64,000 nucleotides of DNA, taken from the NCBI RefSeq assembly GCF_002091475.1, contig NZ_BCTR01000014.1, positions 214,202 to 278,201 of the forward strand, in the 5' to 3' direction. The position numbers were made by a program, and so were the translations under genes. This document shows, one piece after another, positions 1-9,220 of this stretch (positions are counted from its first letter, which is position 1; every line of letters starts with the position of its first letter). Origin of the DNA: Sphingomonas azotifigens NBRC 15497 (GTDB lineage: Bacteria > Pseudomonadota > Alphaproteobacteria > Sphingomonadales > Sphingomonadaceae). The notes beneath the pieces are model-generated. The model had not been told where the DNA came from. It did no database searches and was given only the letters and a program-made list of their open reading frames with translations.

Positions 1-1055
1 CGCCGACGCTGGCCGAGGGTTTTTATTCGGGGATCAATGTCGGCCCGAACAGCGTGTCGGGCGTGCTCCCCGCCAACTCGGCCGGTGCCAAGTCGCTCGG
101 CTTCGGCGGCCTCAAGCCCGAGAAATCGACCAACTTCAGCGCCGGCTTCGTGTTCACGCCCAGCCCGCGCGTCAACGTGACGCTCGACGCCTATTGGATC
201 GAGATCCGCAACCGCATCCTGATCTCGAGCACCTTCTACGGCTTCAACGGCAAATACTGCCCGCAGGGCTATGCCGGATCGAACAAGGCCAACTGCGTCG
301 CCTACAATGCCGACACCTTCAACACCAACAACCAGCAGGCGGTCTACAACGCCGTCGCCACCGCGCTGGGCGGCACCATCCCCAGCTATGTGCTCACCGA
401 CGTCAATGGCGAGCGCAACATCGACGGCACCGTGTCGATCCAGACCTTCGTCAACGGCGCCAAGATGCGCACGCGCGGCGTGGACTTCGTCGCCAGCTAC
501 GACATGGACATCCCGGTCGGCAAGGTGAACTGGACACTTTCGGCCAATTACAACGACAACAAGGTCAAGAACATCGCCGCGCTGCCCTCGGCGCTCTACG
601 TCAACAAGGCCAATCCGGCACAATCAGCGCTGATCAACAACTATTCGATCGTCGAGCTGGAGAACAGCACGCCGAAGTTCCGCGCGACGCTGGCTGCGTT
701 CTGGGAATATGGTCGGTTCAGCCTGAACTTCCGCGAGAGCTTCTACTCGAAGGTCTATGCGCTGGAATCGACCCCGGGCAACAGCCCGCTCAAGGGCGCC
801 GATCTCCAGGTTCCGGTCAATTCGGCCTTCATCACCGATCTCGAAGGCAGCGTGAAGATCGTCGCCGGTCTCAAGCTCTCCGTCGGCGCCAACAACCTGT
901 TCAACCATTACCCGACCCAGCGCTCGTTCGAGAACATCCGCTCGGCGCAGCTCGCCGCGGGGTCGCGCGGCTATTCGTCGAACCTCTACCCCTCGATTTC
1001 GCCCTACGGGATCAACGGCGGCTATTATTACGGCCGGATCAGCCTGAAATTTTGA
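1..1055 (+). CDS. TonB-dependent receptor, C-terminal part (5' end outside window)
   Basis: The frame is open from base 3 to the TGA at 1053-1055, so only the last ~350 residues are present. What remains is the end of an outer-membrane beta barrel: alternating aromatic/polar strands, a late segment with NLFNHYPTQRSFEN and the C-terminal signature GRISLKF, ending in the aromatic residue expected for barrel insertion. The family imports siderophores, vitamins or glycans using TonB energy. The substrate cannot be read from this fragment. A GC-rich hairpin follows directly. A GTG at 54 is in frame but is only an internal codon. Confidence 0.9.
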   Translation, partial: PTLAEGFYSGINVGPNSVSGVLPANSAGAKSLGFGGLKPEKSTNFSAGFVFTPSPRVNVTLDAYWIEIRNRILISSTFYGFNGKYCPQGYAGSNKANCVAYNADTFNTNNQQAVYNAVATALGGTIPSYVLTDVNGERNIDGTVSIQTFVNGAKMRTRGVDFVASYDMDIPVGKVNWTLSANYNDNKVKNIAALPSALYVNKANPAQSALINNYSIVELENSTPKFRATLAAFWEYGRFSLNFRESFYSKVYALESTPGNSPLKGADLQVPVNSAFITDLEGSVKIVAGLKLSVGANNLFNHYPTQRSFENIRSAQLAAGSRGYSSNLYPSISPYGINGGYYYGRISLKF

Positions 1056-1062
1056 CGTGTTG

Positions 1063-1089
1063 CCGGCCGGGGCGGCGCGCCCCGGCCGG
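1063..1089 (+). terminator. GC-rich hairpin after TonB receptor
   Basis: A perfect 11-bp stem (CCGGCCGGGGC pairing with GCCCCGGCCGG) around a 5-nt loop begins 7 bases after the receptor stop. It is followed by a weakly T-rich stretch (TTCGTGTTG), not a clean U tract. It is likely a terminator separating the receptor from the permease gene. Confidence 0.6.
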
Positions 1090-1130
1090 TTCGTGTTGCG
1101 TGCGAGAACAAAACTCGGGAGTGATGTCCT

Positions 1131-1961
1131 TTGCTTATTTCTTCCATGGACTGGCTGATCCCCTTGCTGGGCCTGCTGGTCGCCGGGCTCGCTGCCGGTT
1201 TCGCCGGTGGCGTGTTCGGCATTGGCGGTGGCTTCGTCGTCGTCCCCGCCCTGCTGCTGATGCTGCCGCTGCTCGGCGGCGAGCATAGCCAGTACGCCCA
1301 TGTCGCGATCGGCACCTCGGCCGCGACGATCATCATCACCTCGATCCGATCGGTGCTGAGCCACCACAAGCGCGGATCGGTCGATTTCGAGATCCTCAAG
1401 ACCTGGGCGCCCTGGGTGGTGCTGGGCGACGGCATCGGCGTGCTGCTTGCCAGCCATGTCGACGGCCGCGTGCTGACCATGGTCTTCGCCACCGGCGTGC
1501 TGCTGATGTCGGTCAACTTCCTGGTGCCCAAGCTCGGCAACCGGGTGATCAGCGATCAGATGCCGGGGGGCGTCACCCGCGTCGCCATCGCCGGGGGGCT
1601 CGGCACCTTCTCCTCGCTGCTCGGCATCGGCGGCGGCACCATCGCGATCATGGTGATGACCCTGTGCGGCCGCTCGATCCACCGCGCAGTGGGCACCGCC
1701 AGCGGCATCGGCACGCTGATCGCCGTGCCCAGTGCGATCGGCTTCGCGATCATCGGCCTGCGCGAGCCGGGGCTGCCCTGGGGCTCGCTCGGCTTCGTCA
1801 ACCTGCCGGCGACCGTGGCCATCGCCTCGATGTCGATGCTCACCGCCCCGCTCGGGGTCGCAGCCGCCCACGCCTTACAACCAGCCATGCTGAAACGGGT
1901 ATTCGGCATTTACCTCATCGTCATCGCGCTGGTGATGTTCCACAATGCGCTGAAGTTCTGA
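1131..1961 (+). CDS. TauE/SafE (TSUP) family membrane permease
   Basis: A 276-residue hydrophobic protein with about eight membrane segments and the two glycine-rich repeats typical of TSUP transporters (GGVFGIGGGFVVVPALLL near the start, LLGIGGGTIAIMVM in the second half). Family members export sulfite, sulfoacetate or related organosulfur anions, but the substrate of this one is unknown. A GGGAG at 1117-1121 sits nine bases before a TTG at 1131, favouring that start; ATG 1146 is the alternative. It lies 35 bp upstream of an exported aminotransferase and may be co-transcribed with it. Confidence 0.85.
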   Translation: MLISSMDWLIPLLGLLVAGLAAGFAGGVFGIGGGFVVVPALLLMLPLLGGEHSQYAHVAIGTSAATIIITSIRSVLSHHKRGSVDFEILKTWAPWVVLGDGIGVLLASHVDGRVLTMVFATGVLLMSVNFLVPKLGNRVISDQMPGGVTRVAIAGGLGTFSSLLGIGGGTIAIMVMTLCGRSIHRAVGTASGIGTLIAVPSAIGFAIIGLREPGLPWGSLGFVNLPATVAIASMSMLTAPLGVAAAHALQPAMLKRVFGIYLIVIALVMFHNALKF

Positions 1962-1996
1962 CGCGCGTCTCGATCGAAAACAGGGAGACCCACGAC

Positions 1997-3166
1997 ATGA
2001 CCATCCTCGAAACGCTCAAGAAGCCCGAAATCGCCGAAGACCTGCGCGGCCGCGGCTATTCGCGCCGCGACATGGGGCGCATCGCCGCGCTGCTCGGTGG
2101 CAGCGTCGCGCTGAGCCGCGCCGCGCCTGCCTTCGCCCAGCAATCGGCCAAGGCGGTGATCGGCGCCGTCCGCATCGGCTCGAACGAATGCTGGACCGGC
2201 CCGCTGCCAGCCGGCGCGGCGGCGGCGATGAAGATCGTCACCGAGGGCAATCGCTACGAGCCCAATGGCGAGCACGAGCAGCTGTTCGCCGCCGTCTCGG
2301 CGGTGGAAGGGCTGCCCGCCAGCCATATCCGCGCCTGGCCCGGCTCGAGCGACCCGCTCAACCGCGCCGCGGTCACCTTCGCCTCGCCGACGCGCGGCAT
2401 CGTTACCGCCGATCCCACCTACGAGCAGATCTGGCGCACCGCGGCCTGGATCGGCGCCAAGGTGAGCAAGGCACCGCTCGGGCCGCAATACCAGCACGAC
2501 GTCAAGGCGATGCTGGCGGCCGATCCCAATGCCGGACTCTATTATGTCTGCTCGCCCAACAACCCGACCGGCACGCTAACCCCGATCGCCGACATTGTGT
2601 GGCTGGCGGAGAACAAGCCCAAGGACGCGGTGCTGGTCGTCGACGAGGCCTATATCCACTTCGCCGACGCGCCCAATGCCGCCAAGCTGGTCGCCGCCCG
2701 CGACGACGTGCTGGTGATGCGCACCTTCTCCAAGCTGTTCGGCATGGCGGGCATGCGGCTGGGCCTCACCTTCGCGTCGCCGGCGCTGCACGACAAGATG
2801 ATGCGCTATGACGGTTTCCAGGTGACCAACATGCTGCCGATGACGGCGGTGGCATGCGGCACCGCCTCGATCCCGCTCGCCAGCGAGATCAAGGCGCGGC
2901 GCGACGAGATGATCGCGGTCCGCGAGAAGACCATCGCGCATCTCCAGAGCCGCGGACTCAAGGTGCTGCCGGGCAGCAACGCCAACATGTTCATGACCGA
3001 TTGGAAGGGCAAGGCGCCGAAGGAGATGATGGCGGCGCTGCTCGCCCAGAACGTCCAGATCGGTCGCTCCTGGACCGCCTATCCGAGCATGTCGCGCGTC
3101 ACCGTCGGCTCGGCGGCGGACATGGAGAAGTTCCGCATCGCCGTCGACAAGGTGCTGATGGCCTGA
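1997..3166 (+). CDS. Tat-exported HisC-like PLP aminotransferase
   Basis: A 389-residue fold-type I PLP enzyme closest in motifs to histidinol-phosphate aminotransferase: SPNNPTG, VVDEAYIHF and RTFSKLFGMAGMRLG, with the Schiff-base lysine at about residue 246. Unlike biosynthetic HisC it starts with a twin-arginine signal (YSRRDMGRIAALLGGS... then APAFAQQ, a plausible cleavage site), so it probably folds with its cofactor in the cytoplasm and acts in the periplasm. GGGAG precedes the ATG. Neighbours are a TSUP permease upstream and a FecI/FecR/TonB receptor set downstream, which fits periplasmic handling of an imported amino compound. The substrate is unknown. Confidence 0.87.
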   Translation: MTILETLKKPEIAEDLRGRGYSRRDMGRIAALLGGSVALSRAAPAFAQQSAKAVIGAVRIGSNECWTGPLPAGAAAAMKIVTEGNRYEPNGEHEQLFAAVSAVEGLPASHIRAWPGSSDPLNRAAVTFASPTRGIVTADPTYEQIWRTAAWIGAKVSKAPLGPQYQHDVKAMLAADPNAGLYYVCSPNNPTGTLTPIADIVWLAENKPKDAVLVVDEAYIHFADAPNAAKLVAARDDVLVMRTFSKLFGMAGMRLGLTFASPALHDKMMRYDGFQVTNMLPMTAVACGTASIPLASEIKARRDEMIAVREKTIAHLQSRGLKVLPGSNANMFMTDWKGKAPKEMMAALLAQNVQIGRSWTAYPSMSRVTVGSAADMEKFRIAVDKVLMA

Positions 3167-3343
3167 TCTGAAACCTGCGCCCCGCGCTGCCGGTGTAGTG
3201 CGGGACGTTCCGGGCTCGGACGCGGGAAAATCATCCGCGCCCCTGTCCGGGTTCGACGCCGCCGCGTGTCTTTGTCTATGGCCCGATCCGGGGCGACAAG
3301 GGGCGAACGGCGTGCGGCACGGGCGAAGATCGAAACGAGACGC

Positions 3344-3865
3344 ATGCCGGTGACGCTGGCAGCCCGCACCGAGCCACCGATCGGCGCCAGCGAGCGCGCG
3401 CACCTCGTCGCCTTTCTGCGTCGCCGCTGCGGCAATCCGGCGCTCGCCGAGGACATCGCCCAGGACGCGATCGTCCGCCTGGTGGATTTCGCCCGCCGCG
3501 AGCGGGTGGACCATCCGCAAGCGCTGCTCGCCCGCATCGCCACCAATCTGTTGATCAATCACCATCGGCGCGAGGCGCGGCTGATCGCCGGGCTGGCCGA
3601 CGATCCGGTCGATGAGCGCCCCTGCCAGGAACGCGCGGCGGTCGATGCCGATCGGCTCGACCAGCTCCGACAGGCGATCGACGCGCTGCCGCCGCTCCGC
3701 CGCGAAGTGCTGATCCGCCGCCGGCTGGAAGGCCAGAGCTATCGCGAGATCGGCGCGGCGCTGAACCTGTCGAGTGCCGCCGTCGAGAAACATGTCGTGC
3801 GCGCGCTGGCCGATCTGCGGGCCTATCAGGAACGCCACAAGATCGAGGGGGACACGCCATGGTGA
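3344..3865 (+). CDS. ECF sigma factor, FecI-like
   Basis: A 173-residue sigma-70 family protein with region 2 (AEDIAQDAIVRLVDF, then the RIATNLLINHHRRE segment) and region 4 with a helix-turn-helix (LPPLRREVLIRRRLEGQSYREIGAALNLSSAAVEKHV). The frame opens at GTG 3266, but ATG 3344 gives the length usual for FecI-type factors. It overlaps the next gene, a FecR-like anti-sigma factor, by 7 bp, and a STN-domain TonB receptor follows. It is expected to direct transcription of the receptor when the outer-membrane signal arrives. Confidence 0.9.
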   Translation: MPVTLAARTEPPIGASERAHLVAFLRRRCGNPALAEDIAQDAIVRLVDFARRERVDHPQALLARIATNLLINHHRREARLIAGLADDPVDERPCQERAAVDADRLDQLRQAIDALPPLRREVLIRRRLEGQSYREIGAALNLSSAAVEKHVVRALADLRAYQERHKIEGDTPW

Positions 3866-4902
3866 TCCAGCTCGGCACCTTCCGCAGCTATGAGGAGCGG
3901 CTGGAGGAAATCCAGGCGCAGGCGGCCTATTGGGTCGCGCGCGAGCAATCGGGTCGAATGCGCGAGGCGGAGCGGATCGCGCTGCGCGAATGGCTCGCCC
4001 GCAGCCCGGCGCACGAGCTTGAATATCAGTTGCTCGACCATCTTTACGCCTCGGACGAGCTGGAGGCGGCGCTGGCGCTCGCGCCCCGCCATGCCCCTGC
4101 CCCGGCGGTGCGGACGACGCTGGCCGATCGCTTGCGGCCCTTGCTCGCCGGGATTGGCGCGATCGGTCGCCCCGCCCTCGCCTTCGCCATGGCGCTGGTG
4201 CTCGGGCTGGTGGCCTTGCAGCAGATCGCGCCCGAGCTGCTCGCCACGCTGTTCCCCCAGCCCGCAGGGCTGCGCCACGATCGGCTGGTCACCCGCCCCG
4301 GCGAGCGACTCGTCTCCCATTTGCCCGACGGCACCAAATTGTACCTGGACGGGGACACCGAGCTCGACGTGGCGTTCGAGGCCCGGCGGCGCCATGTCAC
4401 GCTTCGCCGCGGCAACGCGCTGTTCGATGTCGCCCACGATACGCACCGCCCGTTCGACGTGACCGCGCCGCGCGCGACGGTGCGCGTGCTCGGCACCCAG
4501 TTCCTGATCAGCGACCGGAGCAGCCGCACCACCGTCGATGTGTTCCGCGGCACCGTCGAGATCGACCCCAGCGGCATCGGCGACGCCAACGCCGTCCGCG
4601 CGAGCCGGGGTTCGCGCGTCTCGGTCGGCAGCGAGCTGATCCTCGAAAAGCTCGGCGCACGCTCGGCGATCGACTGGAGCGAAGGCTGGGTCGACGAAGA
4701 CGCGCTCCCGCTCGGCGAGCTCGTGGCGATGATCCGCGAGCGGACCGGCCGGCATGTCGCGCTCGACCCGCGGGTCGCGCATCTATCGGTGTCCGGGCGC
4801 TTTCGTATCACCGAACCCGATGCAGCGCTGAAACGTCTTGCGCTGGTCTACCCGGTCCGCGTCCAGTTCGAAGACGACGTCATCCGCGTCATGCCGAAGT
4901 AA
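3859..4902 (+). CDS. FecR-like anti-sigma/signal transducer
   Basis: A 347-residue inner-membrane protein. Residues 1-60 match the cytoplasmic sigma-binding region (AAYWVAREQSGRM...EWLARSPAHELEYQ). A single hydrophobic helix lies near residues 95-120. The periplasmic FecR domain follows (GERLVSHLPDGTKLYLDGDTE, then VTLRRGNALFDVAHD and RVLGTQFLI), and the end resembles an STN-like domain (LSVSGRFRITEPDAALKRLAL). It should hold the preceding sigma factor until the TonB receptor at 5021 is occupied. Its start codon overlaps the end of the sigma gene, indicating coupled translation. Confidence 0.9.
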   Translation: MVIQLGTFRSYEERLEEIQAQAAYWVAREQSGRMREAERIALREWLARSPAHELEYQLLDHLYASDELEAALALAPRHAPAPAVRTTLADRLRPLLAGIGAIGRPALAFAMALVLGLVALQQIAPELLATLFPQPAGLRHDRLVTRPGERLVSHLPDGTKLYLDGDTELDVAFEARRRHVTLRRGNALFDVAHDTHRPFDVTAPRATVRVLGTQFLISDRSSRTTVDVFRGTVEIDPSGIGDANAVRASRGSRVSVGSELILEKLGARSAIDWSEGWVDEDALPLGELVAMIRERTGRHVALDPRVAHLSVSGRFRITEPDAALKRLALVYPVRVQFEDDVIRVMPK

Positions 4903-5020
4903 AATGCAACAATTTCGACATACATCTGTCCCGGATAATTAATATTAATTTGTGAGTCCGGTCCGGCGGTGGTCGCGTGTCCTAAGCGGTGAAACAACCA
5001 CACACCACCGGGGGATCCTA

Positions 5021-7945
5021 ATGCGTCATCGTCTGCGTACCATCTTGCTCGCGTCTTGCATGTGCGCAGCGCTGCCCGCGTCGGCGCTGGCGCTGCCCGC
5101 AGTGGCGGGCGCCCAGCCGTTCGAGGCCGCGCACACTATCAACCTGCCCGCCCAGCCGCTGTCGGACGCACTGCGTGCCCTGTCGCGCCAGACCGGCGCC
5201 GAAGTGATGTTCGATCCCGCGCTGGTCGCCGGACGCCGGGCGCCGGCGGTGCGCGGCCGGCTCACCCCGCGTGCGGCGCTGGAGCGGCTGATCGCCGGCG
5301 CGCCGATCGCGGTTCGCTATGACGGCGGCGCCGCAATGCTGGTCAGGGGCCCGGTCGCACCCCAGCCCCAGCCTGCCGCCGAGCCGGCAAACCTGCAGGC
5401 GGTGACGGATACCGATGCGGTACCCGGCCAGCAGGAAGAGACTGCGATCGTCGTCACCGGCAGCTATTCGGATTCGATCGCCAACGCCCTCCAGCGCAAG
5501 CGCAAGGCCGACAATGTCGTCGATTCGATCGAGGCGGTCGACATCGCGCAATTCCCCACCCAGAATCTGGCCGAGGCGCTGCAGCGCGTGCCCGGCGTGA
5601 CGATCGATCGCGATCGCGGCGAGGGCCTGTTCGTCAAGGTCCGCGGCCTCGGCGCGCAGTTCCAGGTGACGACGCTCAACGGCCAGTCGATCGCGGTGAA
5701 CGAGAACATCCGCGACAGCGGCCAGTTCGGCCGCCAGTTCCGCTTCGACACCATCCCGTCGGAACTGATCGCCGGCGTCGACGTGATCAAGAGCCCCTCC
5801 GCCAATATCGAGGAAGGCGCGATGGGCGGCACCGTCAACATCCGCACCTTCAAGCCGCTCGCTCTGGAAGCGGGCAAAGTCGTCGCCTCGGCCTCGGGCA
5901 GCTATTCGGAGAAGGCCAACAAGGTCGATCCGAATTTCTCCGGGCTCGCCAGCTGGAAGAACGCCGACGGCACCTTCGGCGCGCTTATCGCCGCCGCCTA
6001 TACCAAGCGCAGCGTGCGCCAGGATCGCCTGACCGAGATCGGCTGGGCCAACGTGCCCGGCGGTGTCGACACCGATGGCGATGGCAAGAAGGACAGCGGC
6101 CCGGTGATCGCCGCGACCGGCGTGCGCCCGACGCTGGAGCAGGAGGATCGCGAGCGCTACGCGGTCAACGCCGCGCTGCAGTTTCGCCCGTCCAGCGCGA
6201 TCAACCTCGAGTTCGAAGGCTTCTACACCCGGCTCGACGACCGCTATGACGAGCTGACCTACTCGGTCGGCCTCGATTACACCAAGCTCGTCCCCGGCAG
6301 CGCGATCATCCGCGACGGCGTGCTGTTCGGCGGCATCAGCCCGACCGGTACCCAGATCAGCCGCGACATCTCGGACATGAAGCACGAGAACTGGTTCCTC
6401 GGCTTCAAGGGCGATCTGGTCGCCGGCGACTGGACCTTCCACCCGAGCGCCTACACCACCAAGGCGACCAGCAACACCAACGGCCCGATCACCCGCACGC
6501 GCCTGCTCGGCGATGTCGGCCGGGTAAAGCTCGTCATGCCGACCGCCGATGGCGACCGCATGCCCGACGTCACCATGTACGACGCCGATCTCAACAAGCC
6601 CGGCACGCTGCCCTTCCGCCGCATCGAGTGGCGTCCACTGCGCTCGGTGGACAAGGAGAAGGCGGCGGCCCTTTCGATCGAGCGCCCGCTCGTTTTCGGC
6701 CCGCTCACCAAGATCGAGTTCGGCGGCAAGTATCGCAGCCGCGACCGCGACTATCGTCGCCGCGACCTCAACATCACGACGCTGACCGGCAAATATTTCG
6801 ACGCGAGCTATTTCAACGCCTTCCCGTTCAACGACTTTCTCGGCGGCACCACGGGCACGCTGCCCAAGACCTGGCTCCAGCCCGATCCCGATCCGTTCTG
6901 GATCGCGTCGGACACCAGCGGCACGCTGAACCCGACGCCGACCCGCGCCGACCAGCGCAACTCGTACAAGATCGGCGAAGACATCACGACCGGCTATGCG
7001 ATGACCTCGCTGGAGACGGCGCTCGGCAGCATCGGCGTGCGCGGCAATATCGGCCTGCGCTATGCCCATACCCGCCAGACGTCCTCTGGCTATGCCGACA
7101 ACGGCAAGGCGGCGCTGCCGGTGCGCTACGTCACCAGCTATGACGACGTAATGCCCTCGGCCAACCTCGTGTTCGAGCCGCAGAAGGACCTGCTGATCCG
7201 CCTGGCCGCCGCCAAGGTGATCACCCGGCCCTCGCTCGCCCAGCTCGCGCCGCGGCTGACGCTCAACTCCTCGGGCACGATCCTGACGGCGGTGGGCGGC
7301 AACCCGAACCTCAAGCGCTACCAGGCGTGGCAGTACGACGCGACGGCCGAATATTACTTCGCGCCGAAAAGCGCGGTGATCGCCGGCGTGTTCTACAAGG
7401 ACATCGGCACCTTCGTGTACAACCAGGTGACCGACTTCGTCCTCGACGGCACCACCTACAAGCTCACCGCGCCCACCAATGGCGGCAACGCCAAGGTGTG
7501 GGGCATCGAGCTCGCCTATCAGCAGCCCTTCACCTTCCTGCCCGGCCCGCTCAAGGGCCTCGGCGTCCAGGCCAACTATACCCTCACCGACACCAAGGCG
7601 AGCTACAGCCCGACGCTGAAGGACCAGCTGGAGAATGTTGCGCGGCACAGCTTCAACCTCACCGGCTTCTACGAGATGGGGCCGTTCGAGGCGTGGGTGA
7701 GCTATAGCTGGCGCGGCAAGGTGCTGCAGGCGGTGGGCACCAACGACTTCCTCGCGATCAACGAGAAGCCGTTCGGCACGGTCGACGGCAGCATCAGCCT
7801 GCGCGTCGCCCGCAACGCCCAGGTGTCGCTACAGGGGATCAACATCCTCGATCGCGCCCAGGTGCAATATGTCGCGAACAACCTGCTCGGCGGCTATACC
7901 GATTATGGCCGCACCGTGCGCCTCACCGGCCGCGTGAACTTCTGA
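5021..7945 (+). CDS. TonB-dependent transducer receptor with STN domain
   Basis: A 974-residue outer-membrane receptor. ATG 5021 begins a signal peptide (MRHRLRTILLASCMCAALPA) behind a GGGGGATCCT ribosome site; an upstream in-frame GTG at 4952 lacks both. Residues ~40-105 form the STN signalling domain (LPAQPLSDALRALSRQTGAE...), followed by the plug (NLAEALQRVPGVTIDRDRG, VRGLGAQFQVTTLNG) and a 22-strand-type barrel ending in GRVNF. The domain order and the FecI/FecR genes directly upstream point to a FecA-like transducer that reports ligand binding to FecR. The plug resembles Caulobacter-type receptors that often take up carbohydrates; the ligand is not determined. Confidence 0.92.
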   Translation: MRHRLRTILLASCMCAALPASALALPAVAGAQPFEAAHTINLPAQPLSDALRALSRQTGAEVMFDPALVAGRRAPAVRGRLTPRAALERLIAGAPIAVRYDGGAAMLVRGPVAPQPQPAAEPANLQAVTDTDAVPGQQEETAIVVTGSYSDSIANALQRKRKADNVVDSIEAVDIAQFPTQNLAEALQRVPGVTIDRDRGEGLFVKVRGLGAQFQVTTLNGQSIAVNENIRDSGQFGRQFRFDTIPSELIAGVDVIKSPSANIEEGAMGGTVNIRTFKPLALEAGKVVASASGSYSEKANKVDPNFSGLASWKNADGTFGALIAAAYTKRSVRQDRLTEIGWANVPGGVDTDGDGKKDSGPVIAATGVRPTLEQEDRERYAVNAALQFRPSSAINLEFEGFYTRLDDRYDELTYSVGLDYTKLVPGSAIIRDGVLFGGISPTGTQISRDISDMKHENWFLGFKGDLVAGDWTFHPSAYTTKATSNTNGPITRTRLLGDVGRVKLVMPTADGDRMPDVTMYDADLNKPGTLPFRRIEWRPLRSVDKEKAAALSIERPLVFGPLTKIEFGGKYRSRDRDYRRRDLNITTLTGKYFDASYFNAFPFNDFLGGTTGTLPKTWLQPDPDPFWIASDTSGTLNPTPTRADQRNSYKIGEDITTGYAMTSLETALGSIGVRGNIGLRYAHTRQTSSGYADNGKAALPVRYVTSYDDVMPSANLVFEPQKDLLIRLAAAKVITRPSLAQLAPRLTLNSSGTILTAVGGNPNLKRYQAWQYDATAEYYFAPKSAVIAGVFYKDIGTFVYNQVTDFVLDGTTYKLTAPTNGGNAKVWGIELAYQQPFTFLPGPLKGLGVQANYTLTDTKASYSPTLKDQLENVARHSFNLTGFYEMGPFEAWVSYSWRGKVLQAVGTNDFLAINEKPFGTVDGSISLRVARNAQVSLQGINILDRAQVQYVANNLLGGYTDYGRTVRLTGRVNF

Positions 7946-7953
7946 TGCCGGCG

Positions 7954-7980
7954 TGCCGGGGCGGCCCCGCCGCCCCGGCA
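7954..7980. terminator. Bidirectional hairpin between convergent genes
   Basis: An 11-bp perfect inverted repeat (TGCCGGGGCGG / CCGCCCCGGCA) with a 5-nt loop fills the gap between the TonB receptor stop (7945) and the convergent kinase stop (7985). It probably terminates both transcripts, although no long T tract is present. Confidence 0.6.
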
Positions 7981-7984
7981 TCGC

Positions 7985-9184
7985 TCACCCGCGCGGATCG
8001 ATCGGCAGCCGACCCTCGAAGCACGCGCCGCGATCGCTCTCCCCCAGCGCAAGATCGCCGCCATGCGCGAGCAGGATCTGCCGGGCGAGCGCCAGCCCCA
8101 CGCCGCTGCCCTGCGGCTTGGTGGTGAAGAACGGCCGGAAGATCGCCGCGACATCGGCCGCCGCCACGCCGGGGCCCGTGTCCGATACCCGCCAGAAGGC
8201 GGACCGCGCGTCCCGCCACAGTGCGAGCTCCACCTGCCCGCCCGTCTGTCCCGCCACCGCCTCGGCAGCGTTCTGCAGCAGGGCCCAGAGTGCGGCGCTC
8301 AGCTGATCGGCATCGCCGTGGAGCCGAATCGGCGCCGCCGCGTCGACGACCAGCGGCAGATCGGGCCAGCGCGTCGCGAACAGCCGCGACAGATCGTCGC
8401 CCAGCTCGCGCAGGTCGAGCGGCGCAAAGGCCGGCGCCGGCAGCCGCGCCAGCGAGCGATAGGCCTCGCCGAAACGCTGCAATCCCGCCGACCGCCGCGC
8501 CACCGTGCCCACCGCATCGCGGATCGCGGGCAGCGCCGGGGCCTCGTCCGCCAGCATGTCGGCGGCGGTACGGCTGAGCGAGGCGATCGGCGTCAGCGCA
8601 TTGACGATCTCGTGGCTGAGCACCTGCACCAGGTCGCGCAGCGTCGCCGCTTCGGCGGCCTTCAGTTCCGCGTCGATATCGATCAGCGCGGCGAGCCTGC
8701 TGCGCGCGCCGCCCAGCGCGAACTCGCTGGTGGTGAGCGCGTAGCTGCGCCCGCCGATCGCCACCGTCGCCGCCCGGCCGGACGCCTCGCCGGCGATCGC
8801 CTCGGCGAGCAGCTCCGGCGGATCGGCGATCAGATCGGCCGCCCCGAACAGCCGCCGCGCGGCGCGGTTGATTGCGTGGAGCCGGCCCTCCTCGTCCAGC
8901 GTCACGATCGGTGCAGGCGACAGGTCGAGCAGTGCAGTCAGCCGCCGCTCGCGATGCGCGGGGTCGGGCGCCGGCATCGGCGCGGCGACCGGCACCAGCT
9001 TGGGCCGCTGTGCCTCGGCGATCCCCGTCACCAGTCCCCAAAGGCCCGCCAGTGCCGATACCAGCGCGCTGGCATAGAGCCCCGCGCTCCACGCCGCGGC
9101 GAACGCACCGCCGGCCAGCAGCAGCAACATGCCACGGAGCAGCGCCGCCCAGCCCCGCGCGCTCACGACCGCCATCCCCTGCAA
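7985..9184 (-). CDS. NtrY-like membrane sensor histidine kinase
   Basis: A 399-residue kinase with two hydrophobic segments within residues 10-55, a PAS-like region around 80-165 (LLDLSPAPIVTLDEEGRLHAIN), the phosphoacceptor histidine at about residue 191 (LSHEIVNALTP) and the ATPase lid motifs LLQNAAEAV, VSDTGPGV and GSGVGLALAR. There is almost no periplasmic loop, so the signal is probably membrane-borne or cytoplasmic. It lies 36 bp downstream of an NtrC-like regulator and is presumably its partner. A TTG at 9184 preceded by GAGG is used here; ATG 9175 is also possible. The divergent exporter operon is the likely target. Confidence 0.88.
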   Translation of the reverse strand: MQGMAVVSARGWAALLRGMLLLLAGGAFAAAWSAGLYASALVSALAGLWGLVTGIAEAQRPKLVPVAAPMPAPDPAHRERRLTALLDLSPAPIVTLDEEGRLHAINRAARRLFGAADLIADPPELLAEAIAGEASGRAATVAIGGRSYALTTSEFALGGARSRLAALIDIDAELKAAEAATLRDLVQVLSHEIVNALTPIASLSRTAADMLADEAPALPAIRDAVGTVARRSAGLQRFGEAYRSLARLPAPAFAPLDLRELGDDLSRLFATRWPDLPLVVDAAAPIRLHGDADQLSAALWALLQNAAEAVAGQTGGQVELALWRDARSAFWRVSDTGPGVAAADVAAIFRPFFTTKPQGSGVGLALARQILLAHGGDLALGESDRGACFEGRLPIDPRG

Positions 9185-9220
9185 AGGCGCCTCGCCCCTG
9201 CGACAGGCGATAACCGTGCC

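Noticed and set aside
5018..7648. Long minus-strand open frame (876 codons) opposite the TonB receptor
   Set aside because: It is the mirror of a high-GC coding region. Its translation is rich in Arg, Gly and Ala without domains, whereas the plus strand encodes a clear receptor.
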